Assembly (NCBI GenBank): GCA_050953825.1
Contig: JBMNNF010000010.1
Coordinates: forward strand, 124,001-188,000
Direction: 5' to 3'
DNA from: DUQW01 sp050953825
GTDB lineage: Bacteria > Bacillota_I > Bacilli_A > Acholeplasmatales > Acholeplasmataceae
Length of the DNA stretch: 64,000 nt
The translations under genes were made by a program, and so were the position numbers. The notes under the pieces are model-generated. The model searched no databases, was not told the DNA's origin, and was given only the letters and a program-made list of their open reading frames with translations. Positions 54,497-63,194 of this stretch are shown here, in pieces. Position 1 is the first letter of the stretch; each line of letters begins with the position of its first letter.

Positions 54497-55925
54497 AGAT
54501 AAATTTGAACAATATTTAAAATCTGATTACTACCTATTAACTATAGTTTTTATATATTTTGTAGGTTGGCATGTTAGGATAGGTCCTCCTTTATTGGGAC
54601 AGACCTTTTTTAACACGGTAACGATGATTGCGCTATTAATCGTTTGGATATTTATTGTTAGTATTTATGAAAATTTAGCTTACGGATTACCGATTGTTTT
54701 AGGCTTTAGCTATTTATTTAACTCAACTGACTTAAACTTAAAAACGTTTAGTGAGATGTTACCGCTTTTAATTGCGGCCATATTATTTGTTGCCGGAATC
54801 ATTATTCACGCAATCAGATTCCGCCGCAAATATAGGCCAGGAAGATTAACACTAGGACTTTTGTTAATGACTTTAGCAAGCCTAATTCCATTTATTTATG
54901 TTCCATTTACTTTCCCAATATTTTTATTAAGTTTAGTTGGATTTTTCCATTTGGTAACATATACCATATTTGATACTTATGCTGAAATAGATACTAAACA
55001 TTTTATCAAATTTTTATATTATTTAAGTTGGTTACTAGTGATTCAAGCTTGGACTAGATATACAGGTTATTTGTTAAAAAATGGAATTTCTAGTTTTCCT
55101 CAAGGAGTAAAAACATCTTGGGGCGGCTTTAGTAATTTTGGGTGGGGAGTGATTAATGATGTCATGATTCATTTATTACTATTAATACCAACCCATATAT
55201 ACTATATTATTAAGCATCCTAAACGATTTACTTATTGGATTGGGGTTTTAGTAGTAATCGCGACATTTGTCATTTCTGGATCTCGTGGTGGCGTGATGGG
55301 GTTAGTAATTGCTATGCCTTTTTATATCTATATTTTGTATAGATATGGAAACCAAGAAGTTAAGAAAAATTTCATATTCTTCGTCATTTTATTTATTGGT
55401 GTGGCAATCTTTTCCGTAGATATTATTAAACATATTTGGAATGGTTTTGTTGCCTCATTAGATAATCCAACTACCGGTCGAACTAAACTGTGGAAGCAAG
55501 CGATTGAGGTCTTTAAAAAATATCCGATTTTTGGTGGCGGCTGGGGTGCTGAAACTATGGGATGGGGTAGTGATCGTCGGGTTGTAGTTTATCACTCAAC
55601 ATTTTTCCACACACTAGCGATAATGGGGATCTTTGGAATCATTGCGGTAATTATTAATTGGTGGGAATCTTTTATTATTATGTGCCGGAAAATCTCACTT
55701 GAAAAGTGGCTTATTCTAGTTGGATTTATTTCATCTCAAGCTTATGGTATGGTTGATATTACACAACATGCGGCTTGGTATATGAGCTTACTGGTAATTC
55801 AACTATTAGCTATTGAAAAGCCAACCGTTAGAACAACCAATACATATGACCTAATTAATTTAGAGATTAATCCTCAATTTAAACCACCAAATATAAAAGA
55901 AAGAAATTATAAAATATACGCTTAA
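54483..55925 (+). CDS. O-antigen ligase/polymerase-like (Wzy_C) membrane protein
   Basis: A 480-aa integral membrane protein with about 11-12 transmembrane helices. Hallmarks of the Wzy_C/WaaL/PglL superfamily are visible. One is ISGSRGGVMGL at a helix start. The outer loop reads NPTTGRTKLWKQ, then KKYPIFGGGWG, and YHSTFFHTLAIMGIFG carries the loop histidine. Members ligate or polymerise lipid-linked glycans, or transfer them to protein hydroxyls. As the last gene of the operon, overlapping the lipoprotein by 14 nt, it may glycosylate the co-encoded surface proteins or attach a glycan to the envelope. The family is clear but the acceptor is an inference. The structured element at 55953 follows. 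Confidence 0.8.
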   Translation: MHKIKDKFEQYLKSDYYLLTIVFIYFVGWHVRIGPPLLGQTFFNTVTMIALLIVWIFIVSIYENLAYGLPIVLGFSYLFNSTDLNLKTFSEMLPLLIAAILFVAGIIIHAIRFRRKYRPGRLTLGLLLMTLASLIPFIYVPFTFPIFLLSLVGFFHLVTYTIFDTYAEIDTKHFIKFLYYLSWLLVIQAWTRYTGYLLKNGISSFPQGVKTSWGGFSNFGWGVINDVMIHLLLLIPTHIYYIIKHPKRFTYWIGVLVVIATFVISGSRGGVMGLVIAMPFYIYILYRYGNQEVKKNFIFFVILFIGVAIFSVDIIKHIWNGFVASLDNPTTGRTKLWKQAIEVFKKYPIFGGGWGAETMGWGSDRRVVVYHSTFFHTLAIMGIFGIIAVIINWWESFIIMCRKISLEKWLILVGFISSQAYGMVDITQHAAWYMSLLVIQLLAIEKPTVRTTNTYDLINLEINPQFKPPNIKERNYKIYA

Positions 55926-55952
55926 TTATATATTAGTTTCAAATGTTAATAT

Positions 55953-56016
55953 AAAAGTACCCAATAATGTGCATGTAACTTTCCCCAGTTACATACACTA
56001 ATAAAAGGGTATTTTT
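55953..56016 (+). terminator. Nested two-hairpin element, copy 2 (probable terminator of the giant operon)
   Basis: aaaagtaccc (55953-55962) pairs with gggtattttt (56007-56016) with one G-U pair, enclosing tgtaact (55974-55980) and agttaca (55987-55993). It shares sequence and layout with 5308-5371, including the upstream ataaaagtacccaata. Base changes keep both stems paired, so the RNA structure seems to be selected. Confidence 0.65.
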
Positions 56017-56141
56017 TATTTGATGAAGAGTTTCCGATAAATTAAAGTAAAAATCGTAATAATTTGTAATATTTAGTAAAAAGTGGATCATACTAGTAAT
56101 TTTGGCATATGAACAAACACAGTCACACTGTAAAGAAACTC

Positions 56142-56210
56142 TTGATAGTTCAAATATAAGATAATATTAAAGTAAAGTTAAACTTGAATCTCTATTATTA
56201 ATAGAGGTGA
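56142..56210 (+). promoter_or_regulatory. Promoter and operator-like palindrome of the AlbA_2 regulator gene
   Basis: TTGATA (56142-56147), a 17-nt spacer and TATTAA (56165-56170) make a plausible promoter. A perfect 17-nt palindrome, ctctatta-t-taatagag (56190-56206), overlaps the ribosome site gaggtga (56204-56210). It is well placed for autorepression by the encoded winged-helix protein. Confidence 0.55.
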
Positions 56211-56219
56211 AGAATTAAT

Positions 56220-57674
56220 ATGTCAATTAAGGTATATATTGGTGAAACTAACTTATATGACAAAAAGGAAAAATTAGAAAGAAACAAAGTTAAATCTTGG
56301 TTAAAGAGTGTTTCTGCATTTTCTAATAGTAACGGCGGAAAGATTATATTTGGTATTACTGATGATAATAAGATTATAGGATTAGATGATTTTAAAGGAG
56401 ATTCTGAATTTATTAGTGAAACAATAAAAACAAGAATAGATCCTATTCCTGAATTTGATATGGAGATAAAAGAATTTGTTGAAGGAACAATAATAATTTT
56501 ATCTATTTTTCAAGGTAGAAATACACCTTATTATTTTATTGAAAGTAGTTCTAGAACTGCTTATAAAAGATTAGGTAATCAAAGTGTAACTGCTACAAGT
56601 GTAGATTTATTAAATCTGACACTAAAAGGTCAGAAACAAACTTATGATTCTTTGCTATCTGATAAACATATTGATAATGTAACATTTAAAGAACTAAGGA
56701 TAGAATACAACAATAGAAGTGGATCCATATTTGAAATAAAGGATTTAAATTCTTTTGGCTTAGTTAGTGAAAATGGAGTATTAACTATTACTGGAGCATT
56801 ATTTGCTGATGGACACCAAGTATATCAATCAAGAGTGTTTTGTACAAGATGGAATGGACTTACTAAAACACATGGTTTAATGGAAGCTTTAGATGATAGG
56901 GAATATGAAGGCAACTTACTATATCTATTAAAAGTTTCTTTAGACTTTGTTAAAAGAAATAACAGGAAGATGTGGAAGAAAGGTTCTTTGTATCGAGTTG
57001 AGTATCCGGATTATCCAGAAAGAGCGGTTCAAGAAGCAATAGTAAATGCAATAGTACATAGAGACTATACTATTATAGGTAGTGAAGTTCATATTGATAT
57101 TTTTGATGATAGAATGGAAATAGTATCTCCTGGCGGAATGTATGATGGAACATTCATTCAAGATAGAGATATATTTAATATTTCATCAGTTAGAAGAAAT
57201 CCAGTTATCGCTGATTTATTCGCTAGAATGAATTTAATGGAAAGAAGAGGTTTAGGGTTAAAGAAGATTATAGAAGCTTATGAATTTGAAAAAAACTACA
57301 ATGAATCTTTAGTACCTGAATTTAGATCAACTGAATCAGCTTTCTTTACAGTTTTGAAGAATTTAAATTATGAGGTAATAAATGTCGGTCAAAATGTCGG
57401 TGAAAGTGTCGGTCAAAACGTCGGTAAATATGGCACTCAAAGTGGCACCCAAACTGGCACTCAAAGTGGCACCCAAAAAGAAAACATTAAAATTAGAAGA
57501 CAAAAGATAATAAGTACATTAGAAAAAAATCCTATTATAACAGCCCAAGAATTGGCTGATGAAATTAACTCCTCTTTAAGAACAACAAAAAGAGACTTAG
57601 CAAAATTAATAGAAGATGGTTGTATCAAATATGAGGGTAGTTCTAAAGATGGTAAATGGGTTGTTTTAAAGTAA
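56220..57674 (+). CDS. AlbA_2-domain / HATPase_c_4 / winged-helix regulator
   Basis: A 484-aa protein with three parts. About 10-130 are an AlbA_2 (Schlafen-like) domain (SVSAFSNSNGGKIIFGITDDNKIIGLDD and PYYFIESSSRTAYKRLGNQSV). About 240-380 are the HATPase_c_4 region (PERAVQEAIVNAIVHRDYT, IDIFDDRMEIVSPGGMYDG, MERRGLGLKKII). About 420-484 are a winged helix (ITAQELADEINSSLRTTKRDLAKLIEDG). A low-complexity linker at about 392-415 repeats NVG and GTQ motifs. Such proteins are called ATP-binding transcriptional regulators and often sit in accessory or defence regions; their true roles are mostly unknown. The gene appears monocistronic with its own promoter and palindrome. Confidence 0.85.
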   Translation: MSIKVYIGETNLYDKKEKLERNKVKSWLKSVSAFSNSNGGKIIFGITDDNKIIGLDDFKGDSEFISETIKTRIDPIPEFDMEIKEFVEGTIIILSIFQGRNTPYYFIESSSRTAYKRLGNQSVTATSVDLLNLTLKGQKQTYDSLLSDKHIDNVTFKELRIEYNNRSGSIFEIKDLNSFGLVSENGVLTITGALFADGHQVYQSRVFCTRWNGLTKTHGLMEALDDREYEGNLLYLLKVSLDFVKRNNRKMWKKGSLYRVEYPDYPERAVQEAIVNAIVHRDYTIIGSEVHIDIFDDRMEIVSPGGMYDGTFIQDRDIFNISSVRRNPVIADLFARMNLMERRGLGLKKIIEAYEFEKNYNESLVPEFRSTESAFFTVLKNLNYEVINVGQNVGESVGQNVGKYGTQSGTQTGTQSGTQKENIKIRRQKIISTLEKNPIITAQELADEINSSLRTTKRDLAKLIEDGCIKYEGSSKDGKWVVLK

Positions 57675-57751
57675 AAAGTAATTTAAGCAAACAATGTACT
57701 AATTAAGAAATGAACTTAAAAAAGGAAAATAGATGTTTCAAGATTATTTAA

Positions 57752-57937
57752 TATTTTTATAGTAGTTATCATTTAAAAGACTTTAAAAACGGCTCCTTTA
57801 AGCGATATATCGACTCCAAACAAATCTTACTTTATCGACACAAATTATTGAATAAGTGGCTTAACAAAGCCATTTATTTTTATACAAAAAGTCTGTCCAA
57901 TGTACGAAAATGTACTGAAGATGATGTGAACCCGTAA
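57752..57937 (+). pseudogene. Possible C-terminal protein remnant of unknown family
   Basis: An open frame without any start codon, bounded by a stop at 57749-57751 and the TAA at 57935-57937. It reads YFYSSYHLKDFKNGSFKRY and later LLYRHKLLNKWLNKAIYFY, which has the composition of real protein rather than noise. I do not recognise the family; a mobile-element protein end is plausible given its neighbours. It contains a terminator-like hairpin, tggctt (57857-57862) with aagcca (57867-57872), followed by a T-rich run. The flanking 57675-57751 shows nothing. Confidence 0.35.
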
Positions 57938-57948
57938 ACACGGACCAA
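57785..57948 (+). repeat. Left copy of a dispersed remnant sequence
   Basis: Blocks aaaaacggct (57785-57794), aaatgtactgaa (57908-57919) and ccgtaaacacggaccaa (57932-57948) recur in the same order at 62986-63028, with most of the spacing removed. The right copy looks like an internally deleted version. Together they bracket the recombinase remnant and the ABC pair. Confidence 0.55.
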
Positions 57949-57956
57949 ATTAAATT

Positions 57957-58458
57957 TTATGTTCTTATCATTACTCGATTTTTATGATTTCTATCATAAC
58001 AAAATAATGTTAGAATAACATATTTTCCCTTTGGTCTTTCAATTACATATCTTAAAAAATTATCATTTTCTCTAGAATACACCAAACCATTATAGGGAGT
58101 TTTTTTCATAAGGGATATAACCATCAGATTTGTTTCGTTGCCTTGATTCTTTTAGTGCTAATACTTTTTCATAAGTTTGAGTTGATATTATAGGCTCATG
58201 ATGATTTCGAATCATGTTATCAATTGTTCCTTTATGCCATCTATCTTTTCCGGTAGAAGTTTTAATTCCCATTTCATAAAGTGTTTCAATAATATTTTTA
58301 AAGGTTTTGCTTTCCAAAAACATTTTGAATATCATTCTAACTACTTTAGCCTCATCTTCATGTATTGTCCATTCTTCACCATCAATCCTATATCCATAGA
58401 GATTGGTAGTAAAGTTGCCACCCCTTTTAATTTTCTGCTTTTTAATTTTTGAAATTAA
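57957..58458 (-). pseudogene. Decayed large serine recombinase (C-terminal part)
   Basis: Read on the minus strand from 58458, the frame gives KRGGNFTTNLYGYRIDGEEW and then IHEDEAKVVRMIFKMFLES. NIIETLYEMGIKTSTGKDRW and HKGTIDNMIRN follow, a typical 'Recombinase' domain of large serine integrases. The N-terminal resolvase domain with the catalytic serine is missing. About 30 residues between NMIRN and HHEPIIS seem deleted. A seven-A run (plus-strand 58100-58106) shifts the frame, causing a stop at 58090. Removing one A restores KTPYNGLVYSREN and continues to a TAA at 57957-57959. It is a dead remnant of an integrative element, not a functional enzyme. Confidence 0.8.
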
Positions 58459-58601
58459 CTAATAATATACTAATTCATGTGAAAATAAAGTATTTTATCA
58501 TAATAAAATAAAGTTGCATTATTTTTTTTATATAAGTGCTTTGTGTATCATTTAAAAAATGTTAAACTATTTTTGAGAAGTCTCTTGAAAGAGGGAAGAC
58601 A

Positions 58602-60803
58602 GTGCTAGAAGTTAGACACTTAAAAAAAGTATATAAAACTGGTAATTTAATAACAAATGCAATTGATGATATATCCATAGAATTTAGGAGAAATGAATTT
58701 GCATGTATATTAGGACCAAGTGGTTGTGGGAAAACAACCTTTTTAAACATGCTTGGGGTTTTAGACAGGCCAGATTCTGGAGATATTTTAATTAATGGTA
58801 ATTCTCTTTATAAGTTTAAAGCTCAAAAATTAGATAGTTATCGTAATAAATCTATAGGATTTATATTTCAAAAACATAACCTAATTAATCATTTTAATCT
58901 TGTTGAAAATGTTGAGATTGGGATGGCTTTAAGTGGAATTAATTCTAATACAAGAAGACAAATCGCACTTAGTTTATTGGACAAAGTTGGTCTTAAAGAT
59001 CACGCATATAAAAAACCATCTCAAATTTCTGTTGGGCAAAGTCAAAGGGTGGCTATTGCTAGGTCTTTAGCAAATAATCCGGATATTATTTTAGCTGATG
59101 AACCTACTGGTTCTGTTGATTCCGAAACGGCTATGGAAATATTAGATTTGCTTAAAGAATTATCAAAAGATAAATTAGTTATTATGGTTACCCACAATAA
59201 AAAGATGGCTTATAAATATGGAACTAGAGTTATTAATTTAAAAGATGGTAAAGTAATAAATGATACTAACCCTTATGATGGTAAGGGAAATAATGAAGAG
59301 CCACTAGGTATAAAAAGGACATCTATGCCTTTTATAACTTCTTTAAAAATATCTTTAAAAACATTAAAAACTAAGTTAAGAAAAGTTATATTTACTATTC
59401 TTGCTACTGTGATCGGTTTAATTGGAGTTAGTTTGGTTTTGGCATTATCTTATGGCGTTAAAACTGAAGTAGCTGAATATCAAGAAGAGATTTTAGGTAA
59501 TTATCCCATCGAAATCGCAATTGACACTATTTCCGTGCCAGAGCGTAAAAGTGATGGTTTGCCGGCATCTCCAGATATTGATTATGTTATTGCAAGAGAG
59601 GTATTGAGACATAAAATTGTCGAACAACCAAATAAACTAACTAACGAGTTTAAAGAATATGTAGAAGAATACTATATTAAAAATAAAGATCAATTTTCAG
59701 GATTAATGATCAGACCTAAAATGCAATATAGCATTATTAGAGAAGTAATTGATATTAATAATAAAGCTACATATATTAAATGTGCTAGTGATAATTATTC
59801 ATATACCACACGAGAAAATAGTATTTATACAGCGTTAAGTCAAATTCCAGAAGGTAATATATTTTATAAACTTCATGATTTCGTTGCCGGTGAAAGACCA
59901 GAAACGGCTAATGATATAGAGAATAAAACATTTGGAATATTATTATATGTTGATAGTTTTGAAAAAATCCATCCAGCAACCATGACTTTGTTAGGGTTTC
60001 CTGGGGAAAGTGAAACAACTGATCCTAAAACATTTATTGGTAAAGAATTATTGTTTAAACCAGGTAGTTATTCAACTCAAACATTTAAGCGAGAAGATGC
60101 TATAACATTAAAAATAACTGGTGTAGTAAAAGAAAAACCAAATAATACATTTACTTTTATGAATCTAGGGTTTTGCTATACGGTGGATTTAATTAACTAT
60201 CTCTATGAATATCATAGTGATGCTGTTGGTGAACCGAATTTTATTAAAATATTTCCAAAAAATTTTGAATCTAAAGAATTAATTAAAAATCATTTAGATT
60301 TATATAATGATAAATTTGGACCCGAAGAACAAGAATATGTTATCCAATATATGGATGTCACGGCATCGGTATTTTTTGAAGATAATAACACTTTAAGTTC
60401 AATATCAAATGGACTTACTTTTTTTACTGCAATTAATTTATTAGTTGCCTCAATTATGATATTGGCCACTACATACACTAGCGTGTTAGAAAGGACTAAA
60501 GAAATTGGGATTTTAAGGTCCATTGGGGCTAGAAAAAAAGATATTTCTCGAATTTTTAATAGTGAAAATATTATTTTAGGACTAGTTTCTGGCGTATTAG
60601 CAACGTTACTATCAAACATATTAATCCATCCACTTAATTTATTGTTAAAACAACATACCAAATTTGATAAAATATTACAAATTACGTATTTTCATGTCTT
60701 ATTTGTATTAATAGGTAGTGTTTTATTATCTTTATTAGCTGGATACATTCCAGCTAAAATTGCTGCAAGAAAAGATCCTGCAAAAGTTTTAATGGTTGAA
60801 TAG
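58602..60803 (+). CDS. MacB-like ABC transporter, fused ATPase and FtsX-type permease (first paralog)
   Basis: A 733-aa fusion. Residues 1-220 are a LolD/MacB-type ATPase with Walker A GPSGCGKTT, Q-loop FIFQKHN, signature ISVGQSQR, Walker B IILADEP and switch His VTHN. One transmembrane helix follows at about 260-285, then a large extracellular domain (about 290-600) and three C-terminal helices with an FtsX-like fold (LERTKEIGILRSIGARKKDI). The signature has SVGQ where SGGQ is usual. The start is GTG, with a gagggaa site. It lies 12 nt upstream of a paralog, and the two probably form a heterodimer. MacB-type machines move peptides, lipoproteins or drugs by mechanotransmission; no substrate gene is adjacent. 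Confidence 0.88.
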   Translation: MLEVRHLKKVYKTGNLITNAIDDISIEFRRNEFACILGPSGCGKTTFLNMLGVLDRPDSGDILINGNSLYKFKAQKLDSYRNKSIGFIFQKHNLINHFNLVENVEIGMALSGINSNTRRQIALSLLDKVGLKDHAYKKPSQISVGQSQRVAIARSLANNPDIILADEPTGSVDSETAMEILDLLKELSKDKLVIMVTHNKKMAYKYGTRVINLKDGKVINDTNPYDGKGNNEEPLGIKRTSMPFITSLKISLKTLKTKLRKVIFTILATVIGLIGVSLVLALSYGVKTEVAEYQEEILGNYPIEIAIDTISVPERKSDGLPASPDIDYVIAREVLRHKIVEQPNKLTNEFKEYVEEYYIKNKDQFSGLMIRPKMQYSIIREVIDINNKATYIKCASDNYSYTTRENSIYTALSQIPEGNIFYKLHDFVAGERPETANDIENKTFGILLYVDSFEKIHPATMTLLGFPGESETTDPKTFIGKELLFKPGSYSTQTFKREDAITLKITGVVKEKPNNTFTFMNLGFCYTVDLINYLYEYHSDAVGEPNFIKIFPKNFESKELIKNHLDLYNDKFGPEEQEYVIQYMDVTASVFFEDNNTLSSISNGLTFFTAINLLVASIMILATTYTSVLERTKEIGILRSIGARKKDISRIFNSENIILGLVSGVLATLLSNILIHPLNLLLKQHTKFDKILQITYFHVLFVLIGSVLLSLLAGYIPAKIAARKDPAKVLMVE

Positions 60804-60815
60804 AGGTGGTGTGAT

Positions 60816-62978
60816 ATGATTAAGATTAGTAATTTAAACAAAACATACACTACAGGTAATTTTACTATTAAGGCTTGCGATAATGTATCTTTAGAATTTA
60901 GAAAAGAAGAATTTGTAGCTATTATCGGACCTAGTGGTTGTGGAAAGACAACTTTTTTAAATATTCTTGGAGCTCTTTTACGTCCTGATAGTGGCAATAT
61001 TGAAATTTATGGCAATTCAATAATAGAATTTGATGATAATAAACTTGATAGATATAGAAATCATACAATTGGTTATATATTTCAAACATATAATTTAATT
61101 GAGCATCTTAATGTGTTAGATAATGTAATGTTGGGTTTAGCTTTAAGCGGAGTGAAAAGCAAAGCACGAAAAGAAAAGGCTTTAAGGGCATTAGAAAAAG
61201 TTGGAATATTAGAACAAGCCTATAAAAAACCTAAAGAGTTATCGGTTGGTCAAGCTCAAAGGGTCGCAATCGCGAGAACTTTAGTTAATGATCCAGATAT
61301 TATTTTGGCTGATGAGCCTACGGGAGCTTTAGACTCTGAAATGTCTAAAACGATAATTAGCTTGTTTAAAGAACTAACAAAAGATAAATTAGTAATAATA
61401 GTCACTCATAATGAGGAATTAGCTTATGAATATGCGACAAGAATTATTAAATTAACTGATGGTCGTGTTGTCAGTGATTCTAATCCATATAAATCTATTG
61501 ATAATTTAGGAAAACAATTAAATCTAAAAAATAATTCGATGTCTTTATTTACTTCGATTAATTTAGCATTTAAAAATTTAAAAACCAAAATAGGTAGGAC
61601 TTTATTAATAGTTATAGCCTCATTATTTGGTGTTATAGGTATTTATTTAATTGCCACGTTATCAATTGGGCTAAAAAAAGAATATCATAGGTATCAAGAA
61701 AATAAATTGTCGCAGTATGCCATTAATATATCAGCCAATTATTCTAATGTAACGTTGACTCCTCGTGATAATACTGAATTTGATGAAGAAAAAGGTAATA
61801 TGAATAAAATTACTCAGGAATTTGTTGATTATATAAATGATTACTATGAAGAAAATCCTGATAATATTTCAGGTATAACTATAAAGCCAAGATTTATGTT
61901 TTCTATTTTAAAATCGCAAGAGGATGAAAACGGAGTAATTACATACAAAAGAATGGCTACTAATTACGGACCTTATACTGCAAGGATAAATCAAAAATTT
62001 TCTCTCTATGTTCTTTTACCAAAAGGCGAGAAATTTAATTTAACCTATGATATATTAGCCGGAACACATCCGGATAATATAACAGATAAAGAAAATAAAG
62101 TGTTTGGAATAGTTTTGCCTGTGGATATATGTAATAGGTTTTACAATCATGTTTTTGAAACTATGGGATATTATTATAAAGATAATGACCACATTCCTTT
62201 TGAAACAATATTAAATATGGAGTTTTTATTCTATCCAGGGGTTTATAGTTCTACAAATTTCGATATTGAAAATACTGTAAAACTAAAAATTTGTGCAATT
62301 GTTCGCCATAAAGATAGATATCAAGATGTTTTGATACCTTCGGGTTTAGGTTATACTCATGATTTAGTCGAATATTTAGCGCATAATTATCCTAATGTAG
62401 TTGGTGATACTGATTATATTGATATATATCCGACTTCGTCTAAAGCAAGAAGTGAAATTAAAGATTACTTAAAAAAATATAATGACAGATTTGATCCTAA
62501 TGATAAAGAGAATAATATTGTTTATTATGATGAATTTGAAGTGTTATCAAAAAAAAGTCAAAAATTAATTATGATTATTATGGTGTCGTTGACTTGCTTT
62601 ACTATTGTAGCTATTGTAATATCCATTACAATGAACACGATTGTAACGCAGACATCAGTTTTACAAAGAAGCAGAGAAATTGGAATTATTAGAGCTCTGG
62701 GCGGCAGAAAAAAAGATGTATTTAGAATTTTTAATACTGAAAACATCATTGTTGGCATAATAAGTGGAATAATTGGGTTGTTAGTGTCCTTTTTAATTAT
62801 TAATTACCTTAATGATTTTGTAGAGAAAAACTTTAATACTAGAAATGTTTTAATTAATTTGCCAGTACCGGCATTAATTACTTTCATACTAGTTTTAATC
62901 ATATCTTTTCTCGCAGGAATAATTCCTGCTAGGAAGGCAGCAATAAAAGATCCTGTAGAAGTTCTATATTCAGAATGA
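60816..62978 (+). CDS. MacB-like ABC transporter, fused ATPase and FtsX-type permease (second paralog)
   Basis: 720 aa with the same layout as its upstream neighbour: Walker A GPSGCGKTT, Q-loop YIFQTYN, signature LSVGQAQR, Walker B IILADEP and switch His VTHNEE. A membrane helix lies at about 255-280, then a large extracellular domain, then three helices with QRSREIGIIRALGGRKKDV. The ATPase halves are clearly related while the extracellular domains have diverged more, which fits a two-subunit transporter. Ribosome site aggtggtg. A terminator-like hairpin follows at 63084. Confidence 0.88.
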   Translation: MIKISNLNKTYTTGNFTIKACDNVSLEFRKEEFVAIIGPSGCGKTTFLNILGALLRPDSGNIEIYGNSIIEFDDNKLDRYRNHTIGYIFQTYNLIEHLNVLDNVMLGLALSGVKSKARKEKALRALEKVGILEQAYKKPKELSVGQAQRVAIARTLVNDPDIILADEPTGALDSEMSKTIISLFKELTKDKLVIIVTHNEELAYEYATRIIKLTDGRVVSDSNPYKSIDNLGKQLNLKNNSMSLFTSINLAFKNLKTKIGRTLLIVIASLFGVIGIYLIATLSIGLKKEYHRYQENKLSQYAINISANYSNVTLTPRDNTEFDEEKGNMNKITQEFVDYINDYYEENPDNISGITIKPRFMFSILKSQEDENGVITYKRMATNYGPYTARINQKFSLYVLLPKGEKFNLTYDILAGTHPDNITDKENKVFGIVLPVDICNRFYNHVFETMGYYYKDNDHIPFETILNMEFLFYPGVYSSTNFDIENTVKLKICAIVRHKDRYQDVLIPSGLGYTHDLVEYLAHNYPNVVGDTDYIDIYPTSSKARSEIKDYLKKYNDRFDPNDKENNIVYYDEFEVLSKKSQKLIMIIMVSLTCFTIVAIVISITMNTIVTQTSVLQRSREIGIIRALGGRKKDVFRIFNTENIIVGIISGIIGLLVSFLIINYLNDFVEKNFNTRNVLINLPVPALITFILVLIISFLAGIIPARKAAIKDPVEVLYSE

Positions 62979-62985
62979 TTAAAAT

Positions 62986-63028
62986 AAAAACGGCTTTCAA
63001 ATGTACTGAACCGCTAAATCTGGACCAA
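62986..63028 (+). repeat. Right copy of the dispersed remnant sequence
   Basis: aaaaacggct (62986-62995), aaatgtactgaa (62999-63010) and ccgctaaatctggaccaa (63011-63028) match the left copy at 57785-57948 in order. It lies 7 nt after the second ABC gene. It may be an end of a vanished mobile element; I could not name the family. Confidence 0.5.
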
Positions 63029-63083
63029 CTAATATAATACCTCCAACAACAGGAGTTGAACTCTATTGAGTTATAACAGATAT

Positions 63084-63111
63084 AGATGTCTTTATAAAAG
63101 GCATCTTTTTT
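63084..63111 (+). terminator. Terminator after the ABC pair
   Basis: agatgtctt (63084-63092) pairs with aaggcatct (63098-63106) with one G-U pair, loop tataa, followed by a T run to 63111. Confidence 0.75.
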
Positions 63112-63152
63112 ATGTTAGAAAATAATTAAATTAATAATTTTACCCTTTATTT

Positions 63153-63190
63153 CCTCCAAATAATGTGATATAATACAATTAACTGGAGGT
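63153..63190 (+). promoter_or_regulatory. Promoter and inverted repeat of the AbiE-like operon
   Basis: A perfect TATAAT (63169-63174) has the extended TGa element at 63166 but no good -35. cctcca (63153-63158) and tggagg (63184-63189) form an inverted repeat around it, and the right arm is also the ribosome site. AbiEi antitoxins are known to bind inverted repeats in their own promoters, so this may be the operator. Confidence 0.5.
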
Positions 63191-63194
63191 AATT

